The position numbers and the translations under genes are program-made. Below, in pieces: positions 1 through 6,882 of a stretch of DNA of 44,784 nt (positions are counted from its first letter, which is position 1; the number at the start of each line of letters is the position of its first letter). The notes beneath the pieces are model-generated. The model worked only from the letters and a program-made list of their open reading frames with translations. It was not told the origin of the DNA and searched no databases. Source of the DNA: Lachnospiraceae bacterium (GTDB lineage: Bacteria; Bacillota; Clostridia; Lachnospirales; Lachnospiraceae); the NCBI GenBank assembly GCA_024682375.1, contig JAIKZI010000085.1, positions 1 to 44,784 on the forward strand, written 5' to 3'.

Positions 1-140
1 GTGAAGCCCCCTCCAAGATGAGATGTCCCTGTTCTTAAAGAACATAAGATCCCTTGAAGAGTACAAGGTAGATAGGACAGAGGTGGAAGTGTGGTGACAC
101 ATGGAGCTGACTGTTACTAATAGATCGAAGGCATGATCAA
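1..140 (+). rRNA. 23S ribosomal RNA, 3' end (partial)
   Basis: The first bases match the conserved 3' terminal domain of Firmicutes 23S rRNA: the GTGAAGCCCCCTCCAAGATG block, the GTGGTGACACATGGAGCTGA helix and the final TACTAATAGATCGAAGGC segment are recognisable. The gene begins upstream of the window. The mature 3' end is placed near base 140 by comparison with the usual 23S terminus and may be off by a few bases. It is followed by a structured spacer and a tRNA cluster, so this is the distal part of an rRNA operon. Confidence 0.93.
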
Positions 141-370
141 TAGCGAAGAAAAGCTTGAGCGAATAGCATAAAACCGTGTAAGCTTGCTTACAAAAGGTTT
201 TAGCTATGAGCGTAGGTTTGCGCAGCAAACCCACCGAAAGCGTTGCGAAGCAACGGTTGAGGTGATTAAGGTTTTCGTAGAAAACACGAGTTAATAACCT
301 CAGTTAGAAGAATTCTGTATGAAGTTTTGAAGGTACGATGAAAAAAGTACTTTCTTTTTGAAAAGACCTA
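141..370 (+). other. Structured spacer downstream of 23S rRNA, no 5S gene
   Basis: This stretch has no protein-coding signal and no recognisable 5S rRNA. It is full of inverted repeats. ATAGC (163-167) pairs with GCTAT (203-207), AAAACC (170-175) with GGTTTT (196-201), and GTAAG (178-182) with CTTAC (187-191) around a CTTG loop; together these make one long interrupted hairpin. Further hairpins are 215-231 (7 bp, loop GCA), 241-255 (6 bp, loop GAA) and 271-285 (6 bp, loop GTA). The last sits inside an outer helix formed by 259-269 and 291-301. It probably serves rRNA/tRNA processing or transcript stability; that role is inferred. Confidence 0.6.
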
Positions 371-379
371 TGGTATAAT
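371..379 (+). promoter_or_regulatory. Extended -10 promoter element upstream of the tRNA cluster
   Basis: TGGTATAAT is a perfect extended -10 (TG-n-TATAAT) ending 13 bases before tRNA-Asp. No good -35 hexamer lies at the proper distance (351-356 reads TTTCTT), which an extended -10 tolerates. It would let the six tRNAs be transcribed independently of the rRNA operon. The function is inferred from sequence only. Confidence 0.45.
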
Positions 380-392
380 AACCATTGTGTTT

Positions 393-466
393 GGCCCGGT
401 GGTTCAGCTGGTTAGAACGCCGCCCTGTCACGGCGGAGGTCGCGGGTTCGAGTCCCGCTCGGGTCG
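393..466 (+). tRNA. tRNA-Asp (anticodon GTC)
   Basis: This folds as a 74-nt cloverleaf. The acceptor stem GGCCCGG pairs with TCGGGTC (two G-U pairs), the anticodon loop carries GTC, and the T arm is GCGGG-TTCGAGT-CCCGC. The discriminator is G73, as expected for tRNA-Asp. CCA is not encoded. It is the first tRNA of a six-gene cluster behind the 23S gene. Confidence 0.96.
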
Positions 467-473
467 TAAATAT

Positions 474-546
474 GGAAGATTAGCTCAGTTGGGAGAGCAT
501 CTGCCTTACAAGCAGAGGGTCACAGGTTCGAGCCCTGTATCTTCCA
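474..546 (+). tRNA. tRNA-Val (anticodon TAC)
   Basis: A 73-nt cloverleaf with acceptor GGAAGAT/ATCTTCC, anticodon TAC and T loop TTCGAGC. The discriminator is A and CCA is not encoded. It starts seven bases after tRNA-Asp, so the two are certainly on one transcript. Confidence 0.96.
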
Positions 547-570
547 CTTATATAACGAAAGTTATATAAG
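547..570 (+). repeat. Perfect inverted repeat between tRNA-Val and tRNA-Thr
   Basis: CTTATATAAC and GTTATATAAG form a perfect 10-bp stem closed by a GAAA tetraloop. The hairpin fills the whole spacer between tRNA-Val and tRNA-Thr, and its last base is the first base of tRNA-Thr. No T-run follows, so it is not an intrinsic terminator. A role as an RNase processing signal is inferred. Confidence 0.7.
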
Positions 571-642
571 CCGATGTGGCTCAATTGGCAGAGCAGCTGA
601 TTTGTAATCAGCAGGTTATCGGTTCGAGTCCGATCATCGGCT
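570..642 (+). tRNA. tRNA-Thr (anticodon TGT)
   Basis: A 73-nt cloverleaf with acceptor GCCGATG/CATCGGC. The anticodon stem GCTGA/TCAGC encloses loop TTTGTAA, giving anticodon TGT. The discriminator is T and CCA is not encoded. Confidence 0.95.
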
Positions 643-667
643 TTCTTCTATTATATAGAGGAAACCT

Positions 668-749
668 GGGTGGTTTCCCGAGCGGCCAAAGGGGACAGAC
701 TGTAAATCTGCTGCTTTATGCTTCGGTGGTTCGAATCCACCACCACCCA
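668..749 (+). tRNA. tRNA-Tyr (anticodon GTA)
   Basis: An 82-nt class II tRNA with a long variable arm between the anticodon arm and the T arm. The acceptor is GGGTGGT/ACCACCC with discriminator A. The anticodon loop CTGTAAA gives GTA, and the T arm is GGTGG-TTCGAAT-CCACC. CCA is not encoded. Confidence 0.95.
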
Positions 750-785
750 TTCCTTTACAAAAGTAAAGGTTATTTTTTTGAATAA

Positions 786-859
786 CGCGGGGTAGAGCAG
801 TCCGGAAGCTCGTCGGGCTCATAACCCGGAGGTCGCAGGTTCAAATCCTGTCCCCGCTA
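786..859 (+). tRNA. Initiator tRNA-fMet (anticodon CAT)
   Basis: A 74-nt tRNA with anticodon CAT and the initiator hallmark of three consecutive G-C pairs in the anticodon stem (GGG opposite CCC). The acceptor begins CGCGGGG and pairs with CCCCGC, leaving position 1 unpaired with position 72, as required for formylation. Here the mismatch is C1 x T72, not the C1 x A72 of E. coli and B. subtilis. CCA is not encoded. Confidence 0.94.
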
Positions 860-865
860 TTAAAT

Positions 866-938
<73 letters not shown>

Positions 939-948
939 TGCTAACGAT

Positions 949-979
949 AAGAGATTCCAAATTTGGAATCTCTTTTTTT
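949..979 (+). terminator. Intrinsic terminator of the rRNA-tRNA operon
   Basis: AAGAGATTCC and GGAATCTCTT form a nearly perfect palindromic hairpin (the central AAATTT supplies the loop) followed by seven T residues. It ends the plus-strand rRNA-tRNA transcript and lies just below the 3' end of the convergent minus-strand gene at 994-1935. Confidence 0.88.
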
Positions 980-993
980 ATACCTATATTTAA

Positions 994-1935
994 TTAAAGC
1001 TCTAGTCCTGTTAAATATGATTTGTTACCAAGTATATTTAGTAATTCCTGAGTAGAATATTCTGAGGATGATTTTAGTAAATTGAAGGCTGTTAAAACAC
1101 TAATATAATAGTTAGAAGCGCCTTCTATCATTTCATAGACAGATTCATTTGATTTTATTTTTATTTCCCATGGGTTATACCATTCTTTTTTTCTTAAATT
1201 ACATGGATCATCAAAGAATTTACCTTTATTAAATGGGATTAAAGTAGAAATAAAAGCGTGTTTAAATGTTAGATTATCTATCTGACGCATAAGGCTTTTC
1301 TTTTTTCCAGAAGGATCAAACATAAGCCGCTGTTCAAGACGCATAAAATACATAGCACGTCCGATGGAGTGCTTTGTACAATAAAATTTAGGAAATAAAA
1401 TAGAAATTGCCTGATACATAAGGTTAGAGATGACATGCCGTTCTTTTCGACTTAAGTCTATTTTCTCCCATGGTTTATACTCTAATGCAGTTTGATGGAA
1501 AAAATGTCTTGTGCAGGCCTGGTCTATGTCTGTTTCGAGATAACTATGATTACCAAAGTCATAAGTGGCTTCACCTAAATGATTTAAATGGTTGGTTCTA
1601 AAATAAATATAGGGATGCATTTTAGAATCAAGAATGTAATGGCCAAAGAATCCTGCTATATATGAATCGACAATTGATAAATCTTCGTTTTTAAAGTTAT
1701 CACGAAGATTTAAAAGTGTTCTAAACATTTCAGATACTTTTGTGGTATGAAGAATGTCTCCAGGGTTATTTTTTATTAGAAGATGTGCAGGCACATAGTA
1801 AAAAAGGAAATCAGGTCCCTGGTTTCCCATCTGAAAACATGCACTATGGTGTTCAATATCTCGTTTTAAAGAACAGCTTTTTAATTTTTCAGAAGAAATA
1901 CTTCCGAAAATTGAATGAGTTTTGAATCCGGGCAT
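994..1935 (-). CDS. Zinc-dependent phospholipase C-like protein
   Basis: This 313-residue protein resembles the zinc-dependent phospholipase C / S1-P1 nuclease-like fold found in many Clostridia. The His/Asp ligands expected of the family are present: His7 near the N-terminus, the pair His29-His30, a GPD at 40-42, and His99, Asp103 and His107 in GHYILDSKMHPY. No signal peptide is visible (it starts MPGFKTHS), so it is probably cytoplasmic and the substrate is unknown; family members are often annotated as phospholipase without proof. The start is supported by AAAGGAG placed seven bases upstream of ATG. It is divergent from the AAA+ gene at 2007, with a 71-bp gap in which an ATTATAAT palindrome could supply a -10 box to both strands. 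Confidence 0.78.
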   Translation of the reverse strand: MPGFKTHSIFGSISSEKLKSCSLKRDIEHHSACFQMGNQGPDFLFYYVPAHLLIKNNPGDILHTTKVSEMFRTLLNLRDNFKNEDLSIVDSYIAGFFGHYILDSKMHPYIYFRTNHLNHLGEATYDFGNHSYLETDIDQACTRHFFHQTALEYKPWEKIDLSRKERHVISNLMYQAISILFPKFYCTKHSIGRAMYFMRLEQRLMFDPSGKKKSLMRQIDNLTFKHAFISTLIPFNKGKFFDDPCNLRKKEWYNPWEIKIKSNESVYEMIEGASNYYISVLTAFNLLKSSSEYSTQELLNILGNKSYLTGLEL

Positions 1936-2006
1936 TTTTTTCTCCTTTTGCTTGTATTATAATCATATACGAACGTTAAAAAAAGTAAATTAAAAAAGGT
2001 TAAATT

Positions 2007-3404
2007 ATGAAAGCTAGATCTGTTGAGAAAAATCGCATAGAAGAATTCTTAAATGACCTTTCGACAAACGTATGTATTTGCGGTGGTCGTTGTGGTATGG
2101 GAAAGAGTTATTTCTTAAAGTCTCTTGTTTCTGAGTATCAGGGGATTTATTTTAATGCCTATAGTACAACTGATGAGATGGAATTAAATATGCTTTCAAG
2201 TGCTGTTAGTGGAAGTCTGGATTTTTCGGAAGTATCATTTGATGAAATTATGGCAGCGATAAAAGATAAAGCAGATCAGGGTGAAAAAAGACCTTATTTA
2301 TTTGTTATAGATAGTTATCCTGATTTTGTTAAAGCACAGGCCGATTATGATACGATGCTTTCTGACGCCTGCAGAGATATTTTTTGTGGTACGAATGTGA
2401 AGGTTATTCTTTGCGGCGATTCATTTATCAACATGAAGAAATATTGCCTAGATAGAAAATCACCATGGATGAAGTTAAATCCAACAATAATAAATTTTGA
2501 ACAACTTTCATTCACAGAGACAATTAAATATATAAATGAAGAAAGTGATGATGATTGCATCTTCTTATACGGAATCACGGGCGGACTTCCTGTTTATGTG
2601 AGTCAGCTGGAGAATGAAAAATTGACTAGAGAAGAAGCGGTTAAAAAGCTTTTCTTTACAAATAAGAATTCATCAGTTGAAGAAGCAATGAAAAAGGATT
2701 TAAGAGAACCAGCTTATTATAATCGCCTAATGCAGGTTTTATCTTCAAGGGTCCAGAGAGTAAATGAGATATCAGCAATTGTTAATAAACCGAAAGATAT
2801 TGTTGTTCCGTATCTAAAAACTTTAATCAAGCTTTCATTAGTTAAAAAAGAAACTCCGGTTACAGAAAAGAACAATCGTAGAAAAACACGATATTCATTA
2901 AAAAATACATCAGATGTATTTTGGTATAGATTCGTGGTTCCTTCATTGCCAATTTTTGAAAGTACGAATGAATTGCCAACTTTTGATGATAAAGAAATTG
3001 AAGAATTTGAAAGGGATGTCTTTATCGAAGTATGTAAAGAATATCTTATGGAGAAATCTAGTCAGGGTGAACTTCCTTTTATTTTGAATGAAATCGGTAA
3101 TTGGTGGGAAAATAATGACGAAGATCACACAACTGTTGGTTTTGATGCTGTAGGTTTAGGTAAAAATGAAGACGAAGATGCTAGTGTTTTCTGTCGTTGC
3201 TATTATTCAAAAAAACAGGTAGAAATTCAGGAGTTAAAAGAACTGATTGAGTTGACTAAGAAAGTTAGAAGACGTGGAGATAATTTCTATATGATGTTTT
3301 CAGCTTCTGGTTTTAGTGAACACGCATTAACAGTTGCTTCGGCAATAAAAAATATTATTTTGGTGGATTTAGACTCAATGATTAAAGAAGCTAGAAATAA
3401 ATAA
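2007..3404 (+). CDS. AAA+ ATPase of the MNS/STAND-like clade with degenerate C-terminal nuclease-like domain
   Basis: 465 residues. The N-terminal half is a P-loop ATPase with Walker A GGRCGMGKS at 26-34 and a Walker B-like strand YLFVIDSYPD at about 97-106. The usual acidic residue after the Walker B Asp is Ser103. A helical region with a winged-helix look follows (about 245-320). The last part resembles the DUF234-type domain that follows such ATPases and has a restriction-endonuclease fold. In that part the expected E-x-K is not seen; FCRCYYSKK stands there. Members of this clade are of unknown function, some being linked to toxin-antitoxin or defence roles. The ribosome site is weak (AAGG 7-8 bases before ATG). 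It is a single-gene unit ending at a bidirectional terminator. Confidence 0.7.
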   Translation: MKARSVEKNRIEEFLNDLSTNVCICGGRCGMGKSYFLKSLVSEYQGIYFNAYSTTDEMELNMLSSAVSGSLDFSEVSFDEIMAAIKDKADQGEKRPYLFVIDSYPDFVKAQADYDTMLSDACRDIFCGTNVKVILCGDSFINMKKYCLDRKSPWMKLNPTIINFEQLSFTETIKYINEESDDDCIFLYGITGGLPVYVSQLENEKLTREEAVKKLFFTNKNSSVEEAMKKDLREPAYYNRLMQVLSSRVQRVNEISAIVNKPKDIVVPYLKTLIKLSLVKKETPVTEKNNRRKTRYSLKNTSDVFWYRFVVPSLPIFESTNELPTFDDKEIEEFERDVFIEVCKEYLMEKSSQGELPFILNEIGNWWENNDEDHTTVGFDAVGLGKNEDEDASVFCRCYYSKKQVEIQELKELIELTKKVRRRGDNFYMMFSASGFSEHALTVASAIKNIILVDLDSMIKEARNK

Positions 3405-3405
3405 G

Positions 3406-3435
3406 AAAGAGAGTTGCATAAGCAACTCTCTTTTT
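3406..3435. terminator. Bidirectional intrinsic terminator
   Basis: AAAGAGAGTTGC (3406-3417) pairs with GCAACTCTCTTT (3422-3433) around ATAA, and T residues follow on both strands. It separates the AAA+ ATPase gene from the convergent galM-like gene. Confidence 0.88.
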
Positions 3436-3453
3436 AATTTAGAAAATAAACTA

Positions 3454-4518
3454 TTAGAAATCAAGAACTGAAAATCTATATCCTGTTTTTGAATAGTATT
3501 CCTCATTTGCCTTTATAATTGGCTGTGGGAATGAAGGTATATTTATTGCATTTGGAAAATACTGTGTTTCAAATGCAACACCATCTCTTGGGTGGAAAGC
3601 ATAATTGCCTTTTCCGATTGGATTTGGTGACAAATAGTTGCCAGTGTAAACCTGAAGACCTGGAAGATCGGTAAATATTTCCATAGTCTTAAAAGATCTA
3701 GGATCATAAAGTGAGGCAACTTTTTTGAATGAACCATCCCAGTTATTAATTACAAAATTGTGGTCATAACCTTTTCCAATTTTAATTGGCTCATAGTCAA
3801 AGTTATCGACATTTTTTATAAGTGCCTGTGGTTCACGAAAATCCATTGGTGTATCTGAAACAGAGGCAATTTCGCCGGTAGGAACAGAATTATTATCTGT
3901 TAAAGTGAAGCTATCTGCATCAATCCAAAGTGAGGATTGTAGTAGACTTCTAGAACCTGCATTAAATCCACTCAAGTTAAAGTAGCTGTGGTTTGTAGGA
4001 TTGAAAATTGTATCCTTGTCGCTTATAGCTTTATATTCGATGTTTAGCATATTGTCATCGTCAATAGAATATGTTACATCACATTTTAAGTTTCCTGGAA
4101 ATCCTAATTCCAAATCCTTGCTTTCGATATGAAAGGTGATTCTATTTTCAGTATGTTCGGTGACTTCCCAGATTCTATGATGAAAAGGTATAACCTTTGT
4201 ACCGCTGTGATGGCAATTATTACCGGCATTAGCTTCGAGTTTATAGGTTACATCGTTTAGAGTAAAAGAAGCATTTTTAATTCTGTTAGCATAAGGGGCA
4301 ACGCTGCATCCAAAACAAGGATCATTGTCATAGTATGATTCTAGGTCTTTGAAACCGAGTACAACATCTTCAAAATCTCCGCCTCTTGCCTGAACGAAAA
4401 GTTCAAGAAGATCAGCGCCGTAATTCATTAGAGTTGCATTCATGCCATTTGAATTTTTGATTTTATATTTATATACATCAACGCCATCTGGAGTCTGTCC
4501 CCATAAAATTTTTTCCAT
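3454..4518 (-). CDS. galM: Aldose 1-epimerase (mutarotase)
   Basis: 354 residues, the normal length for GalM, which interconverts alpha and beta anomers of galactose and glucose for the Leloir pathway. The active-site landmarks are present: Arg79 in PYANRI, His104 in a slightly atypical NNCHHSG (most relatives have LHGG), catalytic His177 in NPTNHSYFNLSG, YDHNFV near 251 and catalytic Glu near 317 in VAFETQYFPN. It has no signal peptide and is cytoplasmic. The start is supported by AAAGGGG ahead of ATG on the minus strand. It stands alone, divergent from the PBP gene, with no other galactose gene nearby. Confidence 0.9.
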   Translation of the reverse strand: MEKILWGQTPDGVDVYKYKIKNSNGMNATLMNYGADLLELFVQARGGDFEDVVLGFKDLESYYDNDPCFGCSVAPYANRIKNASFTLNDVTYKLEANAGNNCHHSGTKVIPFHHRIWEVTEHTENRITFHIESKDLELGFPGNLKCDVTYSIDDDNMLNIEYKAISDKDTIFNPTNHSYFNLSGFNAGSRSLLQSSLWIDADSFTLTDNNSVPTGEIASVSDTPMDFREPQALIKNVDNFDYEPIKIGKGYDHNFVINNWDGSFKKVASLYDPRSFKTMEIFTDLPGLQVYTGNYLSPNPIGKGNYAFHPRDGVAFETQYFPNAINIPSFPQPIIKANEEYYSKTGYRFSVLDF

Positions 4519-4588
4519 AAATATCCCCTTTCGGCTTTTAAATTAGTAAGTTTTATGCCATTATAACATAGACAAAAGGAAAGAAAGT

Positions 4589-6646
4589 ATGGCTAAGAAA
4601 CAGAATAATCGAAAACGAAAAAAACATAGAGCTTTATGGCTATTTATAAAGATTCAGATTGTGCTGATTCTCCTTGTTATAGGAGGATTGGTTTATTATT
4701 ATGCGGGCGGATATGCGAAAAAAATATCAGCTCTCCATGATGAGGCTGTAGAACTCGTTGCAGAATCCGATGAGAATACTTTCAAACGAAATCAAACGAG
4801 TATTGCCTATGATGTAAATGGAAACACTCTTTCTATTATGAAAGGTGAGAGAGATACATATTATTTACCTTATGATGAAATCCCTGAAAATGCGAAGCTG
4901 GCTGCAGTTAGTATTGAGGATAAGAAGTTTTATAGACATAAGGGAGTGGATTATAAGGCGATTATACGTGCAGTCTGGGCGATGATTCGAAATAGATCTA
5001 TAACACAGGGTGCGTCTACTATTACTCAACAGCTTGCGAGAAATGTTTTCTTAAATCAAGATAAAACATGGGAAAGAAAGATCGAAGAAATTTATATTTC
5101 TGTCGAATTGGAAAAGAAATATTCTAAGAATCAAATTCTGGAATTCTATTTAAATAATATTAATTTTGCAAATGGTTATTATGGAATTGAAGCTGCTTCA
5201 GTAGGATATTTTGGATGTGGTGTAGAAGATTTGTCACTTTCAAAAATATGTTTTTTGATAGCAATTCCCAACAGACCGGAAAGCATGAACCCAAGAAGAT
5301 TTATTGAAAATACGATTTCGAGACGAGATCGTATTTTAAAAAACATGTATATGGATGGAGTGATAAAAGAAAACGAGTATATCGCTGCAAAAAATGAAAA
5401 GATTGAACTGCAAAAATCCTCTCGTGTTTATAACAACTATATGGAAACATATATGAGAGTTTGCGCCACAAAAGCGCTGATGGAAGTGGATGGGTTTAAA
5501 TTTAAAACTACATTTAAATCAGATGATGAACGTGAAAGGTATGATGAAGAATATAAAGAAAAGTATGAGGAATGTAATAAAAAGCTTTATACAGGTGGAT
5601 ATAGAATTTATACTTCCTATGATATAAATATTCAAAATGCCCTTCAGTCAAACATAGATTCGTGTCTTTCAAATAATACAGAAACTAATGCTGAAGGAGT
5701 TTATTCCCTTCAGGGAGCTGCGGTTTGTATAGATAATACAACCGGAGCTGTAAAAGCAATTGTAGGCGGAAGAAGCCAGGATATCGAAGGATACACATTA
5801 AACCGTGCTTATCAGAGCTTTCGTCAGCCGGGTAGTTCTATAAAACCGCTGCTTGTATATAGTCCAGCCTTAGAGCGTGGAATGACAGCTGATACAGAAG
5901 TAGTTGATGAAGAAATTCCAAATGGGCCTAAAAATGCAGATGATTCTTATCTGGGAAGAATCTCTTTAAGAAAAGCGGTAGAGGATTCAAGAAATACAGT
6001 AGCCTGGAAAATCTTTGAGCAGATTGGTCCACATGTAGCTATGCAATACTTATATAATCTTGGATTTGAAAAAATAACATCTGCCGATGAAATTCCAGCG
6101 GCCTCAATTGGTGGTCTTACACATGGTGTATCTCCTCTTGAAATGGCAAGAGGTTATGCTACACTCGTAAACGATGGAAGAATGAGAGATTCTACCTGTG
6201 TATTAAAAATAACAGATGCATCTGGAAAGGTTTTGTATCAGACAAAACAGGAAGAAACAGAAATATATCATACAGATGCTGCAAGAAATATGACGAATAT
6301 ACTTCAGGGAGTTATGACTGAAGGAACTGCAAAAGGTAATGCACTTGAGAATATGCCTTGTGCAGGAAAGACAGGAACGACAAATGATAATAAAGATGGT
6401 TGGTTTGTTGGCTATACCAGATACTACACAACAAGTGTCTGGGTAGGTTATGATCAGCCTAAAGAGTTAAAAGGTCTTAGAGGGGATGCGTATCCTCTTC
6501 ATATCTGGCATGATTTTATGTCAGAAATTCATAAAGATTTAGTTCCGCTTGATTTCGTTCCATCTCAGAATAATTCTGAGGAGCCAACAGAATCAAAAGA
6601 AACAACGGAATCAAATGAAACAACAGAAGGTGAAGAGACACCTTGA
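4589..6646 (+). CDS. Class A penicillin-binding protein (PBP1A type), bifunctional transglycosylase/transpeptidase
   Basis: 685 residues. A short basic cytoplasmic tail is followed by one membrane segment (about 16-38). The glycosyltransferase-51 domain spans about 85-260, with catalytic Glu110 in EDKKFYRHKG, the QGASTITQQLARN motif and the second glutamate near 167 in the KIEEIYISVELEKKYSK region. The penicillin-binding domain has PGSSIKP (nucleophile Ser416, Lys419), SRN near 467 and GKTGTTN near 594. The C-terminus is a low-complexity Glu/Thr/Ser tail. It polymerises lipid II and crosslinks peptidoglycan outside the membrane. The start has GGAAAG just upstream. It is divergent from galM with 70 bp between them. 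The structured element at 6646-6743 begins at its stop codon. Confidence 0.93.
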   Translation: MAKKQNNRKRKKHRALWLFIKIQIVLILLVIGGLVYYYAGGYAKKISALHDEAVELVAESDENTFKRNQTSIAYDVNGNTLSIMKGERDTYYLPYDEIPENAKLAAVSIEDKKFYRHKGVDYKAIIRAVWAMIRNRSITQGASTITQQLARNVFLNQDKTWERKIEEIYISVELEKKYSKNQILEFYLNNINFANGYYGIEAASVGYFGCGVEDLSLSKICFLIAIPNRPESMNPRRFIENTISRRDRILKNMYMDGVIKENEYIAAKNEKIELQKSSRVYNNYMETYMRVCATKALMEVDGFKFKTTFKSDDERERYDEEYKEKYEECNKKLYTGGYRIYTSYDINIQNALQSNIDSCLSNNTETNAEGVYSLQGAAVCIDNTTGAVKAIVGGRSQDIEGYTLNRAYQSFRQPGSSIKPLLVYSPALERGMTADTEVVDEEIPNGPKNADDSYLGRISLRKAVEDSRNTVAWKIFEQIGPHVAMQYLYNLGFEKITSADEIPAASIGGLTHGVSPLEMARGYATLVNDGRMRDSTCVLKITDASGKVLYQTKQEETEIYHTDAARNMTNILQGVMTEGTAKGNALENMPCAGKTGTTNDNKDGWFVGYTRYYTTSVWVGYDQPKELKGLRGDAYPLHIWHDFMSEIHKDLVPLDFVPSQNNSEEPTESKETTESNETTEGEETP

Positions 6647-6743
6647 AAAAGGAACCACACTCTGCTAAAGTTAATTACTGTTGAGTTGCGGTTTTGGTGA
6701 ATTTAAACTTAGTTCAATTCACTGGGACCGCGGGTTCTTTTTT
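6646..6743 (+). ncRNA. Folded RNA element / compound terminator after the PBP gene
   Basis: An outer 11-bp helix joins 6646-6656 (AAAAAGGAACC) to 6733-6743 (GGTTCTTTTTT) with one G-U pair. Inside it, GCGGTTTTGGTGAATT (6688-6703) and AATTCACTGGGACCGC (6716-6731) form a continuous 16-bp stem with four G-U wobbles and a 12-base loop. Bases 6657-6687 make up a third, weakly pairing arm (ACTC/GAGT). The whole looks like a small multi-helix RNA whose 3' U-run completes the outer helix. It may be an elaborate terminator for the PBP gene or a small RNA. I do not recognise a known family. Confidence 0.45.
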
Positions 6744-6757
6744 CAATAAATATATAA

Positions 6758-6831
6758 CGATGCGTGGCTCAGTTTGGTAGAGCGCTGCGTTCGGGACGCA
6801 GAAGTCGCAGGTTCGAATCCTGTCGCATCGA
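6758..6831 (+). tRNA. tRNA-Pro (anticodon CGG)
   Basis: A 74-nt cloverleaf with acceptor CGATGCG/CGCATCG. The anticodon stem CTGCG/CGCAG encloses loop TTCGGGA, giving CGG. The T arm is GCAGG-TTCGAAT-CCTGT and the discriminator is A. CCA is not encoded. It is a solitary tRNA between the PBP element and a terminator. Confidence 0.95.
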
Positions 6832-6842
6832 TTTAGTTTAGT

Positions 6843-6868
6843 GCACGTCGAAAGACGTGCCTTTTTTT
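6843..6868 (+). terminator. Intrinsic terminator after tRNA-Pro
   Basis: GCACGTC and GACGTGC enclose a GAAA tetraloop and are followed by C and seven T residues. It lies only 14 bases before the ATG of the HAD gene. Confidence 0.9.
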
Positions 6869-6882
6869 GAAGGGGGCAAATT

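Noticed and set aside
387-785. Short open frames of 60-69 codons over the tRNA cluster
   Set aside because: They lie inside tRNA-Asp, Val, Thr and Tyr; the frames are chance products of tRNA sequence.
6716-6743. Resemblance of the TGGGACCGCGGG stretch to a T-box antiterminator
   Set aside because: No specifier stem, no AG-box and no aminoacyl-tRNA synthetase or amino-acid gene follows; the sequence pairs fully in a local stem instead.
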